NCBI RefSeq assembly: GCF_900639985.1
Contig: NZ_CAAAIM010000003.1
Span: 246,051 to 310,050 of the forward strand
DNA: 64,000 nt
Direction: 5' to 3'
Origin: Legionella rowbothamii
GTDB taxonomy: Bacteria > Pseudomonadota > Gammaproteobacteria > Legionellales > Legionellaceae
A program made the translations under genes and the position numbers. Under the pieces are notes generated by a model. It was not told where the DNA came from. It did no database searches and was given only the letters and a program-made list of their open reading frames with translations. Within the stretch, counting starts at the first letter, position 1. Each line of letters starts with the position of its first letter. This document shows, one piece after another, positions 1 through 7,920 of the stretch.

Positions 1-594
1 CATGATAAGATAGGTACTTCCTAATCCCATAAACAGGGCAGAAAGCGAGCTAAATGCAGCAACGATTTGGAAGTTTCGACGTTGCTTGTGAAAATCTGCT
101 TGCCAAGCTGCTTGATTATTTTGGCTTAACCAAATTCGTAATGGATTCGTATCACCAGTAATAGGTATGTTTTCTGCGTCGGAAAATAATTGTAAGGCAA
201 ATTGTTGCTCCATCTCTTTGAGTAATTTTTTAATCTGCTTTTTCTGTGTTTTATTGGTAGCCTTTTTTAGTTTTAACTGTAAAGCAGCATAATTTACAAA
301 AAATGATGGGCAATTTGGATGGTTGATATCTTTAGGGAAGTTCTCGAGGAGAAGTTCCGTCGCGAATTGATTTTGTAAGTAATTGTATTTAAATAGTTTG
401 CTCAGGGCTCCCTTGATATTTTGTAAATAAATTTCTGCCTCATAGGCTACGGAGAGCACGAATGTTGCGATCGCAAAAGGTAAAACCGGAACAAGTGCGA
501 ACATTCCGCTAAAACTTAACAGACCAAGAATTAAACTCGCGCCCGTGGTGAGCAGGATAAGAGCAAGATTATAGGGGATTTTTTTTGTGTTCAT
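1..594 (-). CDS. N-terminal part of a membrane protein, probably MavN/IroT-like (runs off left edge)
   Basis: An open frame of 198 codons starts at ATG 594 and is still open at base 1, so the C-terminus is missing. Residues 8-47 form a long hydrophobic hairpin, 110-140 are a Lys/Gln-rich helical stretch, and a second hydrophobic segment begins near 182. It is divergent from a lapA-like gene and has a Fur box in its promoter. In L. pneumophila, lapA (lpg2814) lies beside the Fur-regulated Dot/Icm effector gene mavN/iroT (lpg2815), a vacuolar iron transporter, so the call rests on synteny and regulation. Sequence identity to MavN was not tested. The start has only a weak ribosome binding site. 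An alternative is another multi-pass membrane protein of unknown role. Confidence 0.6.
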   Translation of the reverse strand, partial: MNTKKIPYNLALILLTTGASLILGLLSFSGMFALVPVLPFAIATFVLSVAYEAEIYLQNIKGALSKLFKYNYLQNQFATELLLENFPKDINHPNCPSFFVNYAALQLKLKKATNKTQKKQIKKLLKEMEQQFALQLFSDAENIPITGDTNPLRIWLSQNNQAAWQADFHKQRRNFQIVAAFSSLSALFMGLGSTYLIM

Positions 595-630
595 TGTTAA
601 CCATTTAACCTGTTGGCGATCGTGGATAAG

Positions 631-659
631 ACTTTATCGCAAATGAGAATGATTATCAA
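631..659 (-). promoter_or_regulatory. Promoter with overlapping Fur box for the leftward gene at 594
   Basis: Read on the minus strand, TTGATA (659-654), a 17-nt spacer and TAAAGT (636-631) form a candidate sigma70 promoter. Bases 644-658 read TGAGAATGATTATCA on the plus strand and match the 7-1-7 Fur core TGATAATnATTATCA at all but one position. The box covers the -35 element and spacer, where Fur-Fe(II) would block polymerase. It ends about 180 bases from the lapA-like start, so control of that gene is less likely. Confidence 0.65.
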
Positions 660-839
660 TAGCGCAAAGATTAAAAAAAGGGCATAGTAGTGTGTAATTG
701 CTCGAAGAACCAGGCTACGTAAAGGTTTTTGTGTGTGTAGTTGTAGATTCAATAGATGAATTTAGGTAAAGTGAAATGGCATGATTTACCTCATGTAGTT
801 TCTTTTGTTTTTGAAACTCAACATTAATTAGGAGAGGAT

Positions 840-2036
840 ATGCGTTTTAATCAATGGATGGGCTTTATTGTTGCTGGTTCAATGTTGGCAGGCACCCAAA
901 TTTCTGCTGCTAGTGTTCCTGTACATGAGCAATTGCAAGTTTCTCAATGTCTTGCTGCAAAAATAACTACTGCATATGATGTTTTGGCAGAAAACAAACA
1001 ATTTCGAATTATCGATGTTCCCAGTGCTGATGTTGAGTCACTCAGCCATTTGGCCGATAAGGAACATTGTGGTCGTTTTGTGAATGTGAGTCAGCGCATA
1101 GCAGGTAATTCATTGGCTGCAAAACAGCTGGCCGCTAAAAGCGTTTTAGAAAAGAATGCGTTGCATGCACCCATAAAAGAGAAAACCACGTATGAAATTA
1201 AGCATCAAGATGAAGTAAACGCTGCTTTGCAAAATGTGGAGGCAGATAATATTTGGCAAACTTTGACTCATTTAACGTCATACCATAATCGTTCTGCGAC
1301 CAAAGATACTGGTGTTGATGCGGCGAAATGGTTAAAAGCTAAATTTGAAGCAATGGCAACTGAATACGGGCGTACCGATGTAGCAACCTATTTTGTTTCT
1401 ACAGGATACTATAAACAACCTTCTTTAGTGACCGTTATTGGTAAAAACATTAAGGCCCCAGGTATTGTTATTGGCGCTCATATGGATACTTTAGATGGCC
1501 GTATGCCAGGTGCTGGTGATGATGGCAGTGGTTCTTCAAGTATCATGGAGATGGCTCGCGTTCTGCTATCATCTAACACTACTTTTAAACGTCCTATTTA
1601 TATCATTTGGTACGCTGCTGAAGAGCGTGGTTTGGTTGGTTCTCAGCATGTGGTTGAGCATTTCCAAGAGCATGCGATTCCAGTTAAAGCGGCGATTCAA
1701 TTTGATATGACTGGTTATCGTGTTGATCCTAAGGACCCGACCATGTGGGTATTTACTGATTACACCGATAAAGGTTTAAGCAACTTTGTGGCGAAGTTAA
1801 TTGATACTTACGTGAAGGTCCCCGTTGATTATTCACGCTGTGGCTATGGTTGTAGTGATCATGCATCGTGGACTGAAATCGGTGTTCCTTCAGCATTCCC
1901 ATGTGAATCAAACTTCGATGATCACAACCCGTATATTCATAGCTCTTCAGATACTATGGCACTTTTGAGCCTCGAACATATGACCAATTTCAGTAAATTA
2001 GCGGTAGCTTTTGCTATTGAATTAGCATCTGAGTAA
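840..2036 (+). CDS. lapA: Secreted zinc aminopeptidase, M28 family (LapA/LapB type)
   Basis: 398 aa with a signal peptide (about residues 1-24), so exported, probably by Sec and then type II secretion as for Legionella LapA/LapB. A propeptide-like region precedes the M28 domain (about 135-395). All five zinc ligands expected from Vibrio aminopeptidase are visible: H214 in GAHMD, bridging D227, E262 next to the general base E261, D289 and H367. C334 and C338 match the disulfide of that family. It releases N-terminal amino acids from peptides. The start has a strong AGGAGAGG site at 830-837. The symbol lapA rather than lapB is inferred from the mavN-like neighbour. Confidence 0.85.
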   Translation: MRFNQWMGFIVAGSMLAGTQISAASVPVHEQLQVSQCLAAKITTAYDVLAENKQFRIIDVPSADVESLSHLADKEHCGRFVNVSQRIAGNSLAAKQLAAKSVLEKNALHAPIKEKTTYEIKHQDEVNAALQNVEADNIWQTLTHLTSYHNRSATKDTGVDAAKWLKAKFEAMATEYGRTDVATYFVSTGYYKQPSLVTVIGKNIKAPGIVIGAHMDTLDGRMPGAGDDGSGSSSIMEMARVLLSSNTTFKRPIYIIWYAAEERGLVGSQHVVEHFQEHAIPVKAAIQFDMTGYRVDPKDPTMWVFTDYTDKGLSNFVAKLIDTYVKVPVDYSRCGYGCSDHASWTEIGVPSAFPCESNFDDHNPYIHSSSDTMALLSLEHMTNFSKLAVAFAIELASE

Positions 2037-2046
2037 TTTCCTTCTC

Positions 2047-2071
2047 GCCTCTTTGGTTAAGCCAAAGAGGC
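2047..2071 (+). terminator. Stem-loop after lapA-like gene
   Basis: A perfect 10-bp stem (2047-2056 with 2062-2071) and a 5-nt loop start 11 bases after the lapA-like stop. The following bases are T-rich but lack a clean T-run, so termination may be partial or the hairpin may protect the mRNA end. Confidence 0.6.
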
Positions 2072-2135
2072 ATCTTAATTGAAACTCTGAGTTTCTATCT
2101 TTTCTTCGTTTTTTTAATAAGCTTTGGAGTAGATA

Positions 2136-2750
2136 ATGAGCAAGTTAGCAATTAAGGCGGGATTATTTTTAGCCATGCTTTTCAGTGTTGGGGGAAGTAC
2201 TAATTTATTCGCTGCGACTCTTCGGTTGACTCCGCCTTGGGAATTGTTACAAAGCCAATTGAGTGCCGCTTTAGAGGCCGATCCTTGCGTGCACGTAAAG
2301 CCTTTAACCGGCGAAGGACGGGATATGGAAATTAGCGTGACGGTTTGCGATGAGAAGAAAGCATTAGCACTTGCCGCTTTTCTGAATAAGCGCCATGAGT
2401 TTGGGGATTACTTGGCTGTCACGGTAAATGTTTATGCACCGAATTTGCTACCTGTAAATGCAACCCTTCCAGAGGATCTTGGGGCTACTGCAAAACTGTT
2501 AGGACGGGCTTTGGTGGGGAATAAATATTTTATAAAAACAGGAGTGGGGACTGGTCCAATGGCTCAACTGGTAGCGTATGCTATTTTTCAGCCTGTTGTC
2601 ATTCAGTATTATTCTGATGATATGAGTGATTGGTATTCCAACACGAATGAGGTCGCGGCAAAAGTCTTTAGCGAGCTGTTTAATTTGCATCCCTTTGACG
2701 ACACGGCAGTACAAATATTTTCTACGACTGCGCCTATAGTTGAGGAATAA
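2136..2750 (+). CDS. Exported protein of unknown function
   Basis: 204 aa, not recognised. The first 27 residues form a clear signal peptide (basic start, hydrophobic core, FAATL cleavage region), so the product should be periplasmic or secreted. The mature part has two cysteines about 27 residues apart (PCVHV and VCDEK) that could form a disulfide, and no membrane segment. TTTGGAGT just upstream serves as ribosome binding site for ATG 2136. It is downstream of the lapA-like gene but separated by a stem-loop, so it may have its own transcript. Confidence 0.7.
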   Translation: MSKLAIKAGLFLAMLFSVGGSTNLFAATLRLTPPWELLQSQLSAALEADPCVHVKPLTGEGRDMEISVTVCDEKKALALAAFLNKRHEFGDYLAVTVNVYAPNLLPVNATLPEDLGATAKLLGRALVGNKYFIKTGVGTGPMAQLVAYAIFQPVVIQYYSDDMSDWYSNTNEVAAKVFSELFNLHPFDDTAVQIFSTTAPIVEE

Positions 2751-2815
2751 AATGTTATTTTAAATTGTCGATTGGACCCATGGCCCCACATACAAGCAAG
2801 TGCAGATACAATGTT

Positions 2816-3196
2816 TTATTTCGAAGTCTGCTCCAACAATCCCTTCAACTTCTCATACTTGGCAGTTAGCTCTGCAATTATTTTTTCCGGTTGATGCTTC
2901 TGTAATTGCGCCTCTAATTGGCTGATTCCCTGTTTTAGTTTTTCTAATCGTTGAGCTAGGTCAGGAGACGGGCGGATTTCATATTCTTGAGTGAGTTGCT
3001 CATCAAGAGCGTGTTGTTCGCTTAAAAAAGTAGTAACTCCCTGGAGTTTGGCAACTCGGGTATCAATATCTTCTTTTAATTTTTGGAGAGTTTCTTTAGC
3101 ATGAGTTACACGCTTCCTGCGTGTAACATGCTCATTGTGTTGTATTAACTTTCGGGAGGTAGAAGTATTTTTTTTGTCATCAAAAAAAATAGTCAT
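2816..3196 (-). CDS. Small coiled-coil protein of unknown function
   Basis: 126 aa, highly charged and helical. From about residue 30 to the end it shows heptad-like Leu spacing broken once by a Pro pair (RPSPD), suggesting two coiled-coil helices. It has no signal peptide or membrane segment. The start at 3196 has a GGGGAG site. It lies 17 bases downstream of the 539-aa membrane protein on the same strand, so the two are probably one transcript and may act together. No function can be assigned. Confidence 0.7.
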   Translation of the reverse strand: MTIFFDDKKNTSTSRKLIQHNEHVTRRKRVTHAKETLQKLKEDIDTRVAKLQGVTTFLSEQHALDEQLTQEYEIRPSPDLAQRLEKLKQGISQLEAQLQKHQPEKIIAELTAKYEKLKGLLEQTSK

Positions 3197-3213
3197 TTCT
3201 AGCTCCCCAATTT

Positions 3214-4833
3214 TTAGTGTACAGTGATAAAGTTATTGTGAGTAGAGGAATCAGCTTGTTCCACTGTTTGTGGTACATCAGTTTGTACAATCTCAGATTG
3301 CTCCTCTTCACGAGTTACAATCTTTTGTGCATGTTCTTCTTGCTGAATTACTCGCTCAACAACTCTACTAAGGGAATCCTTCCCTATTTCTGCGACTAAC
3401 TGGATTTGTTCATTAAATGATGCATCAACAAGAGCGTTTTGCTCCACTTGAACCACCTCATCTTGTTCCACGAGAGAAGAGAGAGTTGGTGCTATTTTTT
3501 TAGTAAGTTCTTCGAATTCTTCTTTACTGAAATTCGCATGAAGAACTGCTCGTACCAGCTGCTCTTTGAAATTTGCACTTTGCATCACTTCGTCTTCTGG
3601 TAACTGCTCAATCGCTGTGGTGGTCGTTAAGCTAGTTAATCTCTTCTCATATATTTTTTCCCGTGTTGGCGCCATGTTTGTTATTTCAGACTGATAAGTT
3701 GCCAGACGTTTCTCATTAAGTCCTACTGTTATCGCACTTCCTAAAGTGGCGGTGAACGCCAATCCAGCGCCAACGGCACCTAAAATCAATTCTGTGGCGC
3801 CCATAAAGGCAATTCCAAATGGCGCAAGCACACCAGATAGCACTAAAGCAAACCCGATTAAGGTAACTAGTGCTGCAACTGTTGTAAAAATACTACCTCT
3901 ATTTCTGCGGAGGAACGATTGTTTATCCGCGGCATCTAATGCAGGGTTGTATAACCATGTAGAATACCATGAATCCAGTTTTGCGATATTCTGCTGGCGT
4001 TTGTTTTCTAAGGCTTCTTTAACGATAGTGAATTGAGATTCAGTTAGCTGCCAATCCTTTACCTTCGCTTCCTGTGCATCTAACCTCTTAACTATTTCGT
4101 TGTTATAAGGATATGGAGGTTGGTATCGATCATAAAGTTCTTTTAGGTTCGCAAGATTGAGTGATCCATTTTTAGTGAATAAACCGCAATCCTTTATTTG
4201 CTGGCCTAGAGCCTTAGATTTCAAAAAAAACAATAGGTATTCTAGGGCATCTTTAGCGTTGGACAATCCGGTCTCACCCATATCAAGCAGTTCCTCCGAT
4301 GAAATTAATAACATTTCTCGGTCTTCAGGAGCGGCGGAGGTATTGCGAATAAGAGCTATAGACCATAGATTAGGATCGATTGTAGAGTAATCAAGGGATA
4401 TTCCGCAGGTAATACCGTCATCATCATAATATGCTAAGCTAATATTTTGCTTATTGTCTTTATGAAAGTATGCCAGGCGATTCTCTTTACGATCAAGAAG
4501 ACCAGCTGCTTGGTTTTGTTCAAAGCGAGGGTCTTGCAAAATATACATTTGTAGCGCTAAGGAGAAAAATGCTCCGGTTGCGTTACCTTGGTTATAGGCA
4601 AGCGATGTAGATGGGTCCATCCATTGAGATACATACTCTTCAAAGGTTCTATCATTAGTAGGGCAAAATTGATCGCGATTCAAGTCTTTGAGTACTTGTG
4701 ACGTAAAATCAGAACTCAGAGTAGTATATTCATTAATAAATACCTCTTCAGTGGCATACAGCGTCTTCATTATAGGGTAGATTGCTTCCAGCATATCTAT
4801 GTAATTTCCCACTAATTTTCTAACTTTAGGCAT
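3214..4833 (-). CDS. Large protein with central membrane hairpin and acidic C-terminal tail
   Basis: 539 aa, not recognised. Residues 1-300 are soluble and mostly helical. Residues 315-372 form two adjacent hydrophobic segments rich in Gly/Ala, a hairpin rather than a transporter fold. The C-terminal 165 residues are helical and rich in Glu/Gln, with clusters QEEHAQ and REEEQSE and a final hydrophobic ITVH. Such an acidic patch near a hydrophobic end resembles the E-block signal of Dot/Icm substrates; that link is inference. Architecture resembles the genes at 15709 and 19367. First gene of a two-gene leftward unit. Confidence 0.75.
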   Translation of the reverse strand: MPKVRKLVGNYIDMLEAIYPIMKTLYATEEVFINEYTTLSSDFTSQVLKDLNRDQFCPTNDRTFEEYVSQWMDPSTSLAYNQGNATGAFFSLALQMYILQDPRFEQNQAAGLLDRKENRLAYFHKDNKQNISLAYYDDDGITCGISLDYSTIDPNLWSIALIRNTSAAPEDREMLLISSEELLDMGETGLSNAKDALEYLLFFLKSKALGQQIKDCGLFTKNGSLNLANLKELYDRYQPPYPYNNEIVKRLDAQEAKVKDWQLTESQFTIVKEALENKRQQNIAKLDSWYSTWLYNPALDAADKQSFLRRNRGSIFTTVAALVTLIGFALVLSGVLAPFGIAFMGATELILGAVGAGLAFTATLGSAITVGLNEKRLATYQSEITNMAPTREKIYEKRLTSLTTTTAIEQLPEDEVMQSANFKEQLVRAVLHANFSKEEFEELTKKIAPTLSSLVEQDEVVQVEQNALVDASFNEQIQLVAEIGKDSLSRVVERVIQQEEHAQKIVTREEEQSEIVQTDVPQTVEQADSSTHNNFITVH

Positions 4834-4933
4834 AATCGCACCACTTTTTTATTGGCTAATGGTCTAACTATACCATCAAAACCTTAACTGATCATTAAAT
4901 GGGCACTATTATCTAGGTATTTGTTTGTAAGCT

Positions 4934-4971
4934 GTAGGTTGGGTGTTGTGGCAGTATGCACACCAACCTAC
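4934..4971. repeat. Palindromic intergenic repeat or terminator hairpin
   Basis: GTAGGTTGG (4934-4942) pairs with CCAACCTAC (4963-4971). Pairing continues inward after one bulged G. It lies just downstream of spoVR and upstream of the 539-aa gene, so it could end the prkA operon transcript. No T-run follows on the minus strand. Confidence 0.5.
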
Positions 4972-4980
4972 GTGAATAAT

Positions 4981-6510
4981 TTATTTTTCATAGGCTTCAG
5001 GTTTAGACTGATTTATTGGCGGGCAATGATATTCTGCAGAAATTTTATCATCATTATCAACCGCTTGTAGAATTACCGGGAACTGCCACAATGTGTGAAG
5101 ATGTTTTAATACTGCCGGTGTTGTTTCTCCTAAGGGAACGCGATTTTGTTGGGTGTATCTTAAGGTCAGGGAGCGATCTCCTTGTAAATCTACCGAATAC
5201 ACTTGAATATCAGGCTCAAAAGTACCTAGGTTATATTGCCTGGATAATGCTTCTCTAATTTTTTGATAGCCGGCATCATCATGGATGGCATTAACATAGA
5301 GCTCGGGGCTACGGTCATCATCAACGATATGGAACAATTTTAAATCGCGAATTAATTTTGGTGATAAATATTGCGCAATAAAACTTTCATCTTTGTAGTT
5401 TCGCATGGCTGTATCCAGGCTTTTTAACCAGTCAGTATTTGCCAGGTAGGGGAACCATGCTTTATCTTCATCGGTAGGATTTTCGCAAATACGTTTGATG
5501 TCCTGCATCATATGATATCCCAAGGTATAGGGGTTAATCCCGCTGTAATACGGACTGTTATAAGAGGGTTGCATGATGACATTCGTATGGCTTTGTAATA
5601 CTTCCAGCATAAATTCATCCGTGACTAAGCCTTCATCATACAGAGCGTGCAGCAGGGTATAATGCCAAAAGCAAGCCCAGCCTTCATTCATTACTTTAGT
5701 TTGTCCTTGAGGATAAAAATATTGCGCCATCTTACGAACAATACGCACGATTTCGCGTTGCCAGGGTTCAAGAAGTGGTGCATTTTTTTCGAAGAAGTAT
5801 AAAATATTTTCCTGTGGCTCACTGGGGAAGCGTCTTTTTTTGCTCTTTTCCACTGCTTGTTTACTCTGCGGAATGGTTCTCCATAATTCATTGACTTGCG
5901 ATTGCATGTAAATTTCGCGGTTTTGTTGGCGAATTTTTTCTTCTTGGATGGATAATGGTGCCGGATGTTTGTAGCGGTCGACACCGTAATTCATTACCGC
6001 ATGGCAAGCATCCAATATCGATTCAACCTCATCAATACCATAACGTTCCTCACAATCAGCGATGTATTTTTTCGCAAAGACTAAATAATCAATAATGGCA
6101 TCAGCAGAGGTCCACATTTTAAAAAGATAATTATTTTTAAAAAAAGAATTGTGACCATAGCAGGCATGCGCAATAACCAAGGCTTGCATAGCAATCGTAT
6201 TTTCTTCCATTAAATAAGAAATACAGGGATTTGAATTAATAACCATTTCATAGGCCAAGCCCATTTGTCCACGCTTATAGCTTTTTTCTACACCCACGAA
6301 GTGTTTACCAAAAGACCAATGGTTGTATCCTATAGGCATACCCACTGAGGAGTAGGCATCCATCATTTGTTCTGCAGTAATAACCTCAATTTGATTAGGA
6401 TAAGTATCCAGGCCAAAATCTTTAGCGATACGTGCAATTTCACGATCATAATCCTGGATTAATTCAAAGGTCCACTCAGCTCCGGTGGATATAGGCTTTT
6501 TATTTCTCAT
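4981..6510 (-). CDS. ycgB: SpoVR family protein (YcgB type)
   Basis: 509 aa, full length for the SpoVR/YcgB family. The N-terminus and the tract near residue 280 (MNEGWACFWHYT) are hallmarks of the family. Its biochemical role is unknown; the Bacillus member affects the spore cortex, while in gammaproteobacteria it travels with yeaG and yeaH and is stress-linked. No signal peptide or membrane segment is seen. Its ATG at 6510 overlaps the yeaH stop by 4 bases, which implies translational coupling. It is the last gene of the leftward prkA-yeaH-ycgB operon. Confidence 0.92.
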   Translation of the reverse strand: MRNKKPISTGAEWTFELIQDYDREIARIAKDFGLDTYPNQIEVITAEQMMDAYSSVGMPIGYNHWSFGKHFVGVEKSYKRGQMGLAYEMVINSNPCISYLMEENTIAMQALVIAHACYGHNSFFKNNYLFKMWTSADAIIDYLVFAKKYIADCEERYGIDEVESILDACHAVMNYGVDRYKHPAPLSIQEEKIRQQNREIYMQSQVNELWRTIPQSKQAVEKSKKRRFPSEPQENILYFFEKNAPLLEPWQREIVRIVRKMAQYFYPQGQTKVMNEGWACFWHYTLLHALYDEGLVTDEFMLEVLQSHTNVIMQPSYNSPYYSGINPYTLGYHMMQDIKRICENPTDEDKAWFPYLANTDWLKSLDTAMRNYKDESFIAQYLSPKLIRDLKLFHIVDDDRSPELYVNAIHDDAGYQKIREALSRQYNLGTFEPDIQVYSVDLQGDRSLTLRYTQQNRVPLGETTPAVLKHLHTLWQFPVILQAVDNDDKISAEYHCPPINQSKPEAYEK

Positions 6511-7778
6511 GCCGTTTTCCTTTTAAATAATTCGTGAAACACGGGATAAATATCTGCAACAGTATCTATGTTTTCCATCGCAAAATTAGGATATTGTTCC
6601 TTAACCAACTGATAAACTTCCCATAAACTTTGATGATGACGTGGCATAATTTCGATGTACGCAAAATACTGTAATAAAGGCATGATTTTATCTTGGAGCA
6701 ATTCTTGACAATAAGGTGAATCAGCATTCCAGTTATCACCATCAGAGGCTTGGGCCACATAAATGTTCCAGGCCTCGGGGGGGTAGCGTACGTCAATAAT
6801 GTGATTCAGTAATTCCAGCGCGCTCGAAACCACCGTGCCCCCTGTTTCCCGGGAATAAAAAAACTCTTCCTCATTGACTTCTTTTGCGGAGGTATGATGG
6901 CGGATAAAGACCAATTCGATTTTTTCATAATTTTTGGTGAGAAACATATACAACAAAATGAAAAAGCGTTTAGCTATATCTTTTTTTGCCTCATCCATAG
7001 ATCCTGATACGTCCATAACGCAGAACATAACGGCTTGCGTGGAAGGAGAGGGAATCCGATGCCGGTAGTTGTAGCGGAGATCAATCGTGTCAATAAACGG
7101 CACAGCCTGGATTTTCTTTTTTAAATGTTCAATCTCAAGTTTTAATTCTTTAATAGCCATTGTATCGGGAACTGGCTCATCGAGTAACAACTCTAATCGC
7201 GTTTCAGCTGCTTTTAATTGGCGTTTATAAGGAGAAGCTAAGGCGATTCTTCGGCTGGTAGCCTGCTTCATGGAACGCAATACATTGATATTATTAGGAA
7301 TTCCGCTAGTAGTTACCCCCGCTCGAACCGTTTTAAAGGTGCTAATACGAGCTAATTCCTTTTTTACTAAATCGGGTAATTCCAGATCTTCAAAATACAA
7401 ATCGAGAAATTCTTCACGTGATAATTCAAAAACAAAATCATCTTCGCCTTCACCACTGTTACTGGCATCGCCATCCCCGCCGCCATCCCCGCTACCGCTC
7501 CCACTTGGCCTTTTAATGCGGTCACCACTAATAAAATTATCGTTTCCTGGTAAAACACGTTCTACGTGCCCACCTCTTCCTTGATGAAACCTGGGCTCGG
7601 AAATGTCTTTAGCCGGAATAGAAATCTGTTCGCCTTGATCAATTTCCGTAATGCTACGTTTGCCTACGGCATCGGAGACGGCTCTTTTTATTTGGTTCTT
7701 ATAACGACGAAGAAAGCGTTGGCGATTTACCGTGCTTTTCTTCCCCGCATTTTGTCGTCTATCAATCAATTGCGACAT
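6507..7778 (-). CDS. yeaH: YeaH/DUF444 family protein with von Willebrand A domain
   Basis: 423 aa, the usual length of UPF0229/YeaH. A flexible Gly/Ser/Asp-rich linker spans about residues 91-112. The C-terminal half is a VWA domain with the MIDAS motif DVSGS at 256-260, which binds divalent metal and usually mediates protein contacts. In E. coli the YeaG kinase and YeaH act together in nutrient-stress adaptation. The start at 7778 has a GGAG site; 142 bases with a hairpin separate it from prkA. Confidence 0.92.
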   Translation of the reverse strand: MSQLIDRRQNAGKKSTVNRQRFLRRYKNQIKRAVSDAVGKRSITEIDQGEQISIPAKDISEPRFHQGRGGHVERVLPGNDNFISGDRIKRPSGSGSGDGGGDGDASNSGEGEDDFVFELSREEFLDLYFEDLELPDLVKKELARISTFKTVRAGVTTSGIPNNINVLRSMKQATSRRIALASPYKRQLKAAETRLELLLDEPVPDTMAIKELKLEIEHLKKKIQAVPFIDTIDLRYNYRHRIPSPSTQAVMFCVMDVSGSMDEAKKDIAKRFFILLYMFLTKNYEKIELVFIRHHTSAKEVNEEEFFYSRETGGTVVSSALELLNHIIDVRYPPEAWNIYVAQASDGDNWNADSPYCQELLQDKIMPLLQYFAYIEIMPRHHQSLWEVYQLVKEQYPNFAMENIDTVADIYPVFHELFKRKTA

Positions 7779-7871
7779 GATTTAAACTCCGCGACCTAGG
7801 TGCCAAATTGTTCTCTCCTCTGCTTCAATGTTCTGCTTTATATTGCGCAGGCATTGGCCATTGTCACTGAG

Positions 7872-7891
7872 CCCCGCATTTTACTGCGGGG
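7872..7891 (-). other. Intercistronic hairpin between prkA and yeaH
   Basis: CCCCGCA (7872-7878) and TGCGGGG (7885-7891) form a perfect GC-rich 7-bp stem with a 6-nt loop. No T-run follows in the direction of transcription, so it is more likely an mRNA-stability or processing element that sets different levels of PrkA and YeaH/YcgB than a terminator. Confidence 0.5.
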
Positions 7892-7920
7892 GATAGAGAA
7901 GAGGTTTATTGAGTCGTTTA

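Noticed and set aside
7872..7891. Hairpin after prkA as a full terminator
   Set aside because: There is no T-run on the minus strand after the stem, and yeaH follows in the same direction.
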